This document shows, in pieces, positions 1 to 5,866 of a stretch of 9,094 nt of DNA. Every line of letters starts with the position of its first letter. The stretch's first letter is position 1. The translations under genes and the position numbers were made by a program. Under the pieces are notes generated by a model. It saw only the letters and a program-made list of their open reading frames with translations. It had not been told where the DNA came from and searched no databases. Location: NCBI GenBank assembly GCA_021813195.1, contig JAKALI010000128.1:1-9094 (forward strand), written 5' to 3'. The stretch comes from Pseudomonadota bacterium (lineage in GTDB: Bacteria; Pseudomonadota; Alphaproteobacteria; Rhizobiales; Hyphomicrobiaceae).

Positions 1-40
1 CAGCCACAAGAAGCTGATCGACAAGCCCGTGAAGTATTGA
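1..40 (+). CDS. 3' end of an unidentified CDS (last 12 codons)
   Basis: The window opens inside a frame (codons from base 2) that reads SHKKLIDKPVKY and stops at TGA 38-40. The short Lys-rich tail is followed at once by non-coding sequence with REP-like repeats, which fits a genuine gene end. Twelve residues are too few to assign a family, and I do not recognise the protein. The orientation matches the His-rich gene downstream, so the two could share a transcript. Confidence 0.45.
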   Translation, partial: SHKKLIDKPVKY

Positions 41-62
41 GGAATAGCGATCGATCTTGCTC

Positions 63-150
63 CGTTCGTTCCCGCGCAAGCGGGAATCCAGGAGCACAAT
101 TTGAAGCCTCGTTTGGCGATCCTGGGTCCCCGCTTTCGCGGGGACGAACG
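63..150. repeat. Pair of inverted REP-like hairpin units (BIME-like)
   Basis: Two 31-base units, 63-93 and 120-150, are inverted copies of each other and match at 27 of 31 positions by my alignment, with 26 bases between them. Each unit is itself a hairpin. Unit 1 has a 7-bp stem (69-75 with 80-86) and a GCAA loop. Unit 2 has an 8-bp stem (126-133 with 138-145) whose loop reads GAAA on the minus strand. Both loops are therefore GNRA tetraloops in one orientation, as in REP elements. The core CCCGC..GCGGG followed by ATCCAGG resembles a dispersed repeat that I recall as common between genes of rhizobial genomes. The pair lies just upstream of the His-rich gene and may fold in its mRNA leader. 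Confidence 0.75.
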
Positions 151-177
151 GAAGAAGCAGAACTTGGGAGTAGTAAC

Positions 178-642
178 ATGCACCGGGGACATGACCACGA
201 TCATCATCACCACGGCAACGGCGCGACGGCCGGCCACAATCACGGCGCGCCGCCGCGCGCTGTCCAGTGGCAGACGCCACACCTGCCGCAGGGCCATGAA
301 CACGACGACGACCATCACCACCACGAGCCCGATCTCGATCTGGTGGAGATGGCCTTCGTCGAAGGCTTTGCCACGACCAAGGACCCGGCGAGCTTCCTGA
401 GGCTCGCGCGCATCCCGTTGGAGGCGACCGACGCCAGCGGCACCAAGCTGGTGCTGCTGCGGGTGGAGACGGGCGCCACCACCGATGTCGGCACGCTGTC
501 GCCGCAGCTCGGCGGTGGCTCGATGCACTACGACCCGTTGCCGGCGCGTATGGTCACGCACCGGCGCAAGCTGACCTTCGTCTATTTCGACGGAAATGTG
601 CCGCGGGCGCTGACGCTGGGCGACGTGCGGGAATTGGGGTGA
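178..642 (+). CDS. Short His-rich protein of unknown function
   Basis: This encodes 154 residues with 16 His in the first 49, in clusters such as HDHDHHHH (5-12) and HHHH (46-49) mixed with Asp and Glu. That composition suits binding of Zn, Ni or Co ions. Residues from about 53 onward are His-poor and look like a compact domain (…DLVEMAFVEGF…, …YDPLPARMV…, …LTFVYFDG…). There is no signal peptide or membrane segment, so it is probably cytoplasmic. I recall similar hypothetical proteins in Hyphomicrobiales, but no function. The frame is open back to a TTG at 37, but that extension would run through the REP-like repeats. ATG 178 has a purine-rich GGGAGTAG stretch just upstream and begins the His-rich region, so I prefer it. 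A metal-storage or chaperone role is inference from composition only. Confidence 0.8.
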   Translation: MHRGHDHDHHHHGNGATAGHNHGAPPRAVQWQTPHLPQGHEHDDDHHHHEPDLDLVEMAFVEGFATTKDPASFLRLARIPLEATDASGTKLVLLRVETGATTDVGTLSPQLGGGSMHYDPLPARMVTHRRKLTFVYFDGNVPRALTLGDVRELG

Positions 643-651
643 GAGAGCTGA

Positions 652-682
652 CGGCGCGCGGTTGTCTGTCGGCCGCGCGCCG
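652..682 (+). terminator. Strong GC hairpin after the His-rich gene
   Basis: CGGCGCGCGG (652-661) and CCGCGCGCCG (673-682) are perfect complements: a 10-bp all-G/C stem with an 11-nt loop, starting 9 bases after the stop codon. Position and strength fit a transcription end. No T-run follows, so it is not a canonical intrinsic terminator and may work as a 3' stabiliser or together with Rho. Confidence 0.45.
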
Positions 683-1042
683 ATCACGCAGGGCCGAACA
701 TTGAGTAATGAGCGCGCGTAAAGGCGGCGCGGGTTGATTGCGCTCCGTTCCTGCGGAACCGGGCGCGCGTCGTCGCCAATAAAGAAGAGGGGCCGGTCGC
801 CAAAACCGTGGCCGTTGGGGGTGTAGGTCAACAGGCGGGGTCCACGCGACCGGCAGCGGTTATCTAGCAGGAAGATCTGACAACACCCTGACAGCCGGGT
901 CAAGCGGGATCGCCGTAAGCAGGCCACCCGGCGGTGAGGAAGGCCCGGTCTGCTGCTCATAATCCGGGCAGGCCGGCGCGGCATAGGAACCAGGCTTCCG
1001 TTCAGTTGAAATGTTAGGTTGCAATCAAACGCCAGAAATCGG
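683..1042. other. Gene-free stretch with several inverted repeats; possible structured RNA
   Basis: I see no convincing coding frame on either strand in these 360 bases. Three inverted repeats stand out. (a) 740-766 forms 11 base pairs around a TGC loop with one C-C mismatch; GTTCC/GGAAC is the inner part. (b) GCCGGTCGC (792-800) pairs perfectly with GCGACCGGC (846-854) across 45 bases. (c) GCCCGG (943-948) pairs with CCGGGC (964-969). I compared it in my head with RNase P RNA, SRP RNA, tmRNA, 6S RNA and cobalamin riboswitches and found no match. GC-rich DNA yields chance hairpins, so an RNA gene is only a possibility. Confidence 0.35.
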
Positions 1043-2218
1043 TTACGCAGACGCACTCTTATATTTCGCAATCAACACGTCGATCTCCTGCGCATCCATC
1101 GGGTTGCCCAGTAAGAAACCTTGACCAATGGCACAATCAAACTCACGGATCTTTCCAAGATCAGCATCCGTAGAGATACCGACGGCCGTCGTCGGTATTC
1201 CAAAATTTTGAGCCGTCTGAATAAGGCTCTTACAGAGTTTTTCTTTGTTCGGATCAACGGCGCAATCTTGAACGATCGAACGATCGATCTTAATTTCGGA
1301 AAACGGGATTTGACCTAGGACGCCCGGGTAAATAGGTCCCCGCCCGAAATTGTCGATGGCGATTGAAACCTCACAACGCTTTAATTCAGCATAACGCGCC
1401 TTTAACTGCCCGATCTTATTGACGACTTGTCTTTCTGGCACTTCCAAAAGAAGTCCAGCCCAATCCCTGCGTTGCGGGCGATGCTTCAGGACCATCTCCG
1501 AAATTGGAAGCCGCAACAGATTTTCAATGCTGATATTAATTGCGGGCACCATGGCCACCCCCATTTCATGGAAGTGCGCGCTCGCCTGAAGGGCATTGAT
1601 CAGAACTAATTGCGACAGCTTCAGAAGATCGTCTTCGCTGGCTCCCTTGAGAAATCGATCCGGCGTGAGAAAGCCAAGCTGAGGATGGGCAACACGCGCC
1701 ACAACTTCAACGCCGACCATGGTATTTGTCTTCAGCTCGAACTTCGGCTGGTAAAGGAATTTCACTGAATTTCGTACGAGCGCGTCACTGAGCAAGAAGC
1801 CATCGGACGTCGTCGAGGGAACTCTAAGTTTTTGGTCGAGAACGATCTTGTAAATGGTCGTTGCCATTATGGGTTTTCGTATCGGGGGCAACGTTCTTAA
1901 TGAACAATGGGAGCCTATGGTTTGCAAGCTTTCGAGCAGCACCATTTCGGCACGACCAAACAGCTGAACGACACCCGAATATCCGCACTCTTTAAGAGCC
2001 ATTAGCGCCCGAACGCACTCATGTGGCGCCGCACTGTTCTGGGCCAGAAAGACAATGTCGGGGTCTTCTTCATCCACCATATCCATAAATCGAGAACTGT
2101 TTGAGAATTCGACGACGTCGATACCGATTCGACGTAACTCTTTCGCCAGTTCCTGGCGGAATACAAACTCGTCATCCAGCAAGAAACACAATGGATTGGA
2201 GTCTCGGCTGGGTGCCAT
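1043..2218 (-). CDS. REC-EAL protein with degenerate receiver and degenerate EAL phosphodiesterase domain
   Basis: This encodes 391 residues from ATG 2218. Residues about 9-128 form a receiver-like domain: the acidic pair D15-D16 and K115-P116 are present, but the phospho-acceptor Asp is A59 (…DIVFLAQ…) and the Thr/Ser switch position appears to be F87. Residues about 140-385 form an EAL domain, in the same order as the c-di-GMP phosphodiesterase RocR. Kept: E171 (motif reads EVV), N228 (INIS), E259, D289, K310, D312 and Q366. Lost: the second Asp of DDFG is N290, and AEGVE reads AVGIS, so both Glu are missing (V346, S349). Loss of these metal and catalytic residues predicts little or no hydrolysis; the protein may instead bind c-di-GMP or a partner. 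It is soluble, with no membrane segment. The frame extends 39 codons upstream to a TTG, but that part is unlike a protein start, so I use ATG 2218, although its ribosome binding site is weak. The gene is clearly more A/T-rich than its neighbours, suggesting transfer or relaxed selection. Confidence 0.85.
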   Translation of the reverse strand: MAPSRDSNPLCFLLDDEFVFRQELAKELRRIGIDVVEFSNSSRFMDMVDEEDPDIVFLAQNSAAPHECVRALMALKECGYSGVVQLFGRAEMVLLESLQTIGSHCSLRTLPPIRKPIMATTIYKIVLDQKLRVPSTTSDGFLLSDALVRNSVKFLYQPKFELKTNTMVGVEVVARVAHPQLGFLTPDRFLKGASEDDLLKLSQLVLINALQASAHFHEMGVAMVPAINISIENLLRLPISEMVLKHRPQRRDWAGLLLEVPERQVVNKIGQLKARYAELKRCEVSIAIDNFGRGPIYPGVLGQIPFSEIKIDRSIVQDCAVDPNKEKLCKSLIQTAQNFGIPTTAVGISTDADLGKIREFDCAIGQGFLLGNPMDAQEIDVLIAKYKSASA

Positions 2219-2479
2219 GCTGTGAGAATCTCTGCGGAAGGAAAACGATTGCCGGCGACACAAATTTAGAATCGACGATATGCTCACACACAATACTATC
2301 CTTATGGCCGTTTCCACAAACAGCGGTTGAGTCAAAATAGCTAAGTATCAACAGAATCTTATATTATCTCGCAGCTGCGCTAGTGAGGCCTGGAGCATCA
2401 CGAATGGTCGTTGCTACAGGCCGAGACGATCCGGCGAAATTGCCACGCTAGGGTAAGCTAAAGCGAGGCTCTTAGTATT
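2219..2479. other. A/T-rich intergenic region upstream of the REC-EAL gene
   Basis: These 261 bases separate the TRAP binding-protein gene from the REC-EAL gene, both on the minus strand. The part next to the EAL start is A/T-rich and is a likely promoter region. On the minus strand a TAGTAT (about 2290-2295) lies 15 bases after TTGTGG, a weak sigma-70-like pair, which I do not count as established. I see no clear terminator for the TRAP gene and no operator repeat. The spacing suggests separate transcripts, but read-through is possible. Confidence 0.3.
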
Positions 2480-3484
2480 TCACTTCGGAGGGCGAAGCTT
2501 GCGCAACTCGGCCTGCACCAGAGTCAGGAGCGCTCGGTGATGGGGGCTTTCTGCGGCCCACTGGTCCACCACTGAGGTGAATGCTTTCTGGGCGGTCGCC
2601 AAGTCGGCTGGCGACGGTTCCACAACCGTACGCCGCCGTTCAGTCCTCAATGTCGCGGCCGTTTGGCGGTTGCTTGCTTCAAAGCAGGCGGCACCGCGCT
2701 CTGACATCCATTCCCCGCTGAATTTGCGGATGATCTCCTGTGCAGGCGGTGGCAGGCTTGCGAGTTTGTGACGGTTCATTACCAAAGAGATGGGTGCGCC
2801 GCCCAATGGAAGTAAATAGTGATGATTGGTGAGGCGGCTGAAGCCGAATTCCGTCATCGCCGCTGTTGCGACCGTCACGCCATCAAGCTTGCCCAGACTG
2901 AGTGCCTCCATGGTCCGGTTGATTGGCAGTAGCGACGGGTTGGCGCCCAACTTGTGCAATGAAGCGGCCAAAATCGGATTGTTCGCGCGGATCGTTTGCC
3001 CTTTCAAATCGGCGAGCGAGGCGATCGGTTTGCGGCTGTGAATGGTTTCAGTAGTCACGTACGCGCCGACGACGAAAAACTTTCGGTATTCTTCGAGAGC
3101 CCCTAAGGCGACCAGCCGGCCGAAGACGAGGCTTGCCTCGCGTTCATTCCGGAACAAGCCGGGTAATTCCAAGACCGAAATGTCGGGGAATTGATGAGGC
3201 GAATAGCCTGGTACGACGTATGCCAAATCGGCGTCGCCTCTGAGGACCAGCTCTGCCTGTTCGGCCATTTCGCGACTGATAGCGCCGCTGAAATAGACTT
3301 TGATGTTGACAATCCCCGCGCCGTCGGCATTGACCGCGTCAACGAATGGCTTGACATAACATTGATAGAGGTTCGAGCGGTCGGAAGTAATGAACGAAAG
3401 CTTCAATGTGATCGAGTCGGCATTCGCCAAAGCTGGAAGGAACGCCAGCGCAAGAACAACAAAACGCAATGCACTGAGAATCAC
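2480..3484 (-). CDS. TRAP transporter solute-binding protein, DctP family (orphan)
   Basis: This is a predicted periplasmic binding protein of the TRAP (DctP/TAXI-like) type, which captures small organic acids for a DctQM membrane permease. With the GTG start at 3484 it has 334 residues. Residues 1-22 form a Sec signal peptide with a hydrophobic core and an ANA cleavage site before D23. The mature part shows TRAP binding-protein features: SGAISREMA (about 66-74), a GDADLAYV segment (83-90), and GQTIRANNP (162-170), whose R166 fits the conserved Arg that salt-bridges a ligand carboxylate. The usual DGQENP segment reads DGVTVAT, so ligand contacts may differ. An ATG four codons earlier (3496) has no Shine-Dalgarno sequence, whereas GTG 3484 has GGAGG five bases upstream. 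No dctQ or dctM gene lies within the window, so it must borrow a permease, serve a sensor, or be a remnant. Family assignment is firm; ligand unknown. Confidence 0.85.
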   Translation of the reverse strand: MILSALRFVVLALAFLPALANADSITLKLSFITSDRSNLYQCYVKPFVDAVNADGAGIVNIKVYFSGAISREMAEQAELVLRGDADLAYVVPGYSPHQFPDISVLELPGLFRNEREASLVFGRLVALGALEEYRKFFVVGAYVTTETIHSRKPIASLADLKGQTIRANNPILAASLHKLGANPSLLPINRTMEALSLGKLDGVTVATAAMTEFGFSRLTNHHYLLPLGGAPISLVMNRHKLASLPPPAQEIIRKFSGEWMSERGAACFEASNRQTAATLRTERRRTVVEPSPADLATAQKAFTSVVDQWAAESPHHRALLTLVQAELRKLRPPK

Positions 3485-3489
3485 CGCTG

Positions 3490-3494
3490 CCTCC
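3490..3494 (-). promoter_or_regulatory. Ribosome binding site that decides the TRAP gene start
   Basis: On the minus strand GGAGG occupies 3494-3490 and ends five bases before GTG 3484-3482. It overlaps the alternative ATG at 3496 and so cannot serve it. This favours the GTG start. Confidence 0.6.
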
Positions 3495-3496
3495 AT

Positions 3497-3903
3497 CAGA
3501 CGATTGATGGTTCAGGGTTGCGACCCGCCAATCGCAAAAGCCTCTTGAACGATTAGCATAGTCCGCGGATCGTCCAATTCTTTCCGTATTTCTACGGAGT
3601 GGTGCGCAATGCGTTCCTGCAATGCAGGTTCAATCATACTGCGCGGTAGCATCATCGTATTGCGCGGTGCGGAGGATCGCGCAGGCAACGCGACCGCCCA
3701 TGCGAACTTTGTCGCAGGACCGAGGAGTCGGCCAGCAGAAAAACGTTACAATTGGAAACCGCCTCGGTTCAGAGGCGTGCGCGGCGAGGTAAGATGCGTG
3801 TCCTTCACTTCGTCGCCTGCGCCGTCGGCAACGCGTAATCCTTGGACGGCTGCCGTGCGGCGTCAGAGTCGTCCTTCACGCGTACGGCTCGATATCCGAA
3901 TTT
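3497..3903. other. Intergenic stretch without a supported gene
   Basis: An open frame of 98 codons (3609-3905, plus) has no ribosome binding site, no recognisable domain and an odd composition, so I do not call it a gene. Small perfect hairpins are present: TCCGTA/TACGGA with a TTTC loop (3583-3598), CCTGC/GCAGG (3616-3628) and CGCCTC/GAGGCG (3760-3777). None is followed by a T-run. The promoter of the TRAP gene should lie at the left edge, but I see no convincing boxes. The stretch leads into a decayed coding frame and may be degraded DNA of the same origin. Confidence 0.4.
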
Positions 3904-4251
3904 GAGAAACGGAAATATTCTGGCTCGACGTCCCGCTACAAAGGCCAGGTCAACGCGAAAGCTGTCGAGCGCGAGTACCGGCATATCGTCGAGATGTGCC
4001 GTCACGCCGGCGGCCTAGGTGGACGGCTGGATGCCCTGCACGCGTTCCAAATCGAGCGCGGCATTGAGAGCCGCCTTGGAAACGGGCGACCGGATCAGGA
4101 GGGGCGGGGTTTTATTCGGCGGTGCTTTGCGGATCGGGCAACTGCGGAGGCCGTCATGACTCAATTCGGCGGCACCCCGGTTGTCCCACCGATGCCGAAA
4201 GACCCGCTGGCGCTCGTTCAATGGGGGAGGCGATACATTCAGGGAGATTAG
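3904..4251 (+). pseudogene. Remnant of a short uncharacterised rhizobial protein gene (no start codon)
   Basis: From about 3904 a plus frame reads coherently to TAG 4249-4251: EKRKYSGSTSRYKGQ, then KAVEREYRHIVEM, GGLGGRLDALHAF, ERGIESRLGNGR and IRRCFADRATAEA with a closing FGG. From memory this matches the plan of small proteins of unknown function that are numerous in Bradyrhizobium-like genomes (KYSGS…RYKG…AVER…HIVE…GGLG.RLDAM…GI…G.GR…IRWCFAD…A…FGG). The frame is open upstream to a stop at 3790-3792 but holds no ATG, GTG or TTG before the conserved part. The only ATG (3994) falls in its middle, after HIVE. I therefore read it as a fossil lacking its 5' end. Translation of an 85-residue fragment from 3994 cannot be excluded. 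The region has no other gene. Confidence 0.5.
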
Positions 4252-4384
4252 CCAGGTCTGCTGCCAGTAGCGTTGCCGGGCGCACCGGCCGGTCAGCGCC
4301 GGATAGCGGCGAGTAGCCCAAATTGTTGGCCGATACTGCGGCGCTACAAAACCAGCTGTTATATCAAAGTGTTACATCTTATGC
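4252..4384. other. Gap between the coding remnant and the tRNA 3' end
   Basis: I see no gene and no clear terminator for the tRNA. The 40 bases next to the tRNA are A/T-rich (about 4345-4384) and include TGTTATATCAAAGTGTTACA, an interrupted near-palindrome built on TGT.A.A and T.TTACA. It could be part of an old integration junction or a processing region. No copy of the tRNA 3' end was found elsewhere in the window. Confidence 0.3.
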
Positions 4385-4474
4385 TGGCGGAAGGGGTGGG
4401 ATTCGAACCCACGAGTGAGTTGCCCCACTGCCGGTTTTCAAGACCGGTGCCTTAAACCGCTCGGCCACCCTTCC
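4385..4474 (-). tRNA. tRNA-Ser (anticodon UGA)
   Basis: This is a complete 90-nt class II tRNA on the minus strand with an encoded CCA (TGG at 4385-4387 on the plus strand). The acceptor stem pairs GGAAGGG with CCCTTCC (4468-4474 with 4389-4395). The D arm contains GCCGAGCGG. The anticodon stem CCGGT/ACCGG (4443-4447 with 4431-4435) carries the loop CTTGAAA, so the anticodon is UGA (4438-4440), reading UCA and, by wobble, other UCN codons. A long variable arm, typical of tRNA-Ser, is followed by the T arm GTGGG-TTCGAAT-CCCAC. It is transcribed away from rlpA and towards the accessory region. Confidence 0.97.
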
Positions 4475-4730
4475 ATGATCGTTGCCGGCGCGCGAGCCAA
4501 CCGGAATCCCGGTGTCCGCCCCCGCGCAACGCAGGGAGGGCGCGCGCGGCCACGCGCCTTTCAATGGTCCAACCCTGGCGCTCTTGCAAGCCACCTGACG
4601 CCTTGGCCCCTTCCAAGGGGGTTGCCGCAAATCCGCCCCGGAAACGCCAAAGTCCAGTGGAACCAATTCTTTACCACGCCCGCGCGCCGATGGTTTCCGG
4701 TAACGATGCGGTGCGGTATTATGAATTAAC
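4475..4730. other. Divergent region between tRNA-Ser and rlpA
   Basis: The tRNA promoter (minus strand) and the rlpA promoter (plus strand) should both lie here. CCTTGG (4601-4606) pairs with CCAAGG (4613-4618), and the overlapping CCCCTT/AAGGGG (4607-4612 with 4615-4620) offers a competing fold. No T-run follows. Long open frames across the tRNA in this area are artefacts of the GC-rich sequence. Confidence 0.4.
4717..4722 (+). promoter_or_regulatory. Possible -10 box for rlpA
   Basis: TATTAT matches the sigma-70 -10 consensus at five of six positions and stands out in GC-rich surroundings. The sequence 17 bases upstream (TTTCCG) is a poor -35. The start of transcription would fall at about 4729-4731, on or next to the GTG at 4731, which would give a leaderless mRNA. 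No experimental support. Confidence 0.35.
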
Positions 4731-5708
4731 GTGAAGCGCTACACTTACCAGCGCTTCGCTTTGGGGACAGCCGGCGGGATGGGTCAATCGGGGGCATATG
4801 GCGCTTGCGTTCGCCTCGCGCGCTTTGCGGCGTTGGGCGCCGGCGCCTTGGCACTGGCCAACTGCTCAGGCGGCATCAGCCGAATCGATCCCCGCTATGG
4901 CGTGGCCGCCAGTGCCCGCGTGGTACAGCTGGGCCAGCCGGTCCCTAAGGGTGGCGGGGTCTATCGCGTCGGCAAACCTTATACGGTCGCCGGCCGCACC
5001 TACGTTCCCCAGAACGATCCGAATTACACCGCCATAGGGCTGGCGTCCTGGTACGGCGACGATTTCCACGGCCGCTACACCGCCAATGGGGAAATCTTCG
5101 ACGAAAACGCCATTTCCGCTGCCAGTCCGACCCTGCCGCTGCCGTCCTATGCGCGGGTCACCAATCTCCACAATCACCGGTCGATCGTCGTGCGGGTCAA
5201 CGACCGCGGCCCCTATGCCCGCAACCGCATCATCGATCTGTCCATCAAGACCGCCAAGCTGCTCGGCTTCTACAACCGGGGCGTGGCGAAGGTGAAGGTC
5301 GAATATGTCGGACGGGCGCCGCTCGCCGGCTCCGACGACCGCATGTTGGTCGCCACCCTGCGCCATGGCGAGCCGGCACCGGCCAATTCGTTCCAACTCG
5401 CTTCATTGGAGAAGCCGGCGCGGGTTGCTTCCAACCAGAAATTCGCGCCTACCTATTTTGATTCGCGTCGGCTCACCGATATCCCGACCCCGCCGGAGCG
5501 GCCGTTTACGCTGGGGGCCGGCAGCCATACGGTTCCTGCGGTATCGCCGCGTGAGCCGGAGACGGCCGCGCACACTCCCACCACCGAACTCGCGGCTGCT
5601 ACCCGTTCGCGCCCGGCGGAGATCGAGGTGTCGCAGGTTTCCGCCTATGCCCCTGTGCGCTATGATGCGCCGACGGCGGGCTTCATGAGCGGCCGCGGCC
5701 TTTACTGA
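4731..5708 (+). CDS. rlpA: RlpA family septal-ring lipoprotein (lytic transglycosylase fold), SPOR-less
   Basis: RlpA proteins are lipoproteins with a double-psi beta-barrel; in Pseudomonas aeruginosa RlpA cleaves peptide-free ('denuded') glycan strands at the division site. This 325-residue protein has a lipoprotein signal with lipobox LANC (lipidated C45). The double-psi beta-barrel spans about 100-195: ASWYGDDFHGR (105-115), TANGEIFD (117-124) and VNDRGPY…RIIDLS (156-171). From memory, P. aeruginosa catalysis depends on Glu120, His131 and Asp157. Their counterparts here are E121, S132 and D158, so the His of the usual AAH appears replaced by Ser (codon AGT, 5124-5126). The tail (about 200-325) is Pro/Ala-rich, has no SPOR domain and ends in MSGRGLY, as I recall for rhizobial homologues. 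The GTG at 4731 lacks a Shine-Dalgarno sequence; ATG 4779 (residue 17) is an alternative start that also keeps the lipobox. Activity is uncertain because of the His change. Confidence 0.93.
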   Translation: MKRYTYQRFALGTAGGMGQSGAYGACVRLARFAALGAGALALANCSGGISRIDPRYGVAASARVVQLGQPVPKGGGVYRVGKPYTVAGRTYVPQNDPNYTAIGLASWYGDDFHGRYTANGEIFDENAISAASPTLPLPSYARVTNLHNHRSIVVRVNDRGPYARNRIIDLSIKTAKLLGFYNRGVAKVKVEYVGRAPLAGSDDRMLVATLRHGEPAPANSFQLASLEKPARVASNQKFAPTYFDSRRLTDIPTPPERPFTLGAGSHTVPAVSPREPETAAHTPTTELAAATRSRPAEIEVSQVSAYAPVRYDAPTAGFMSGRGLY

Positions 5709-5866
5709 ACCGCGTTTTTCCGCCAAATCGCCGATAAGATCGGGTCGCCGCGTGTGGGGTGCTGTCCACAAGGCGGCGGCATGTGATTCCGGAATGGCGA
5801 TCCCGAGGCGATCGGGGAGGAGGCCCGGTTTCGGAAGAGGGTATGCGCCGGCGGAAGAGAGCGGGA

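Noticed and set aside
37..177. N-terminal extension of the His-rich protein from TTG 37
   Set aside because: It would translate both REP-like repeats and has no ribosome binding site; ATG 178 has one and starts the conserved-looking part.
895..975. Cobalamin-riboswitch-like words (GGCCAC, GGTGAGGAAGGC)
   Set aside because: The conserved B12 box and the CCGCAACTGT core are absent, and no B12-related gene follows.
2219..2335. 39-residue N-terminal extension of the REC-EAL protein
   Set aside because: It begins with TTG, has no ribosome binding site and adds nothing to the receiver fold, which starts just after M1 at 2218.
3609..3905. 98-codon plus-strand frame
   Set aside because: No ribosome binding site, no domain, atypical composition, and it overlaps the better-supported remnant in another frame.
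4379..4666. 95-codon minus-strand frame and 104-codon plus-strand frame (4415-4729) near the tRNA
   Set aside because: Both run through the tRNA-Ser gene, which is complete and unambiguous.
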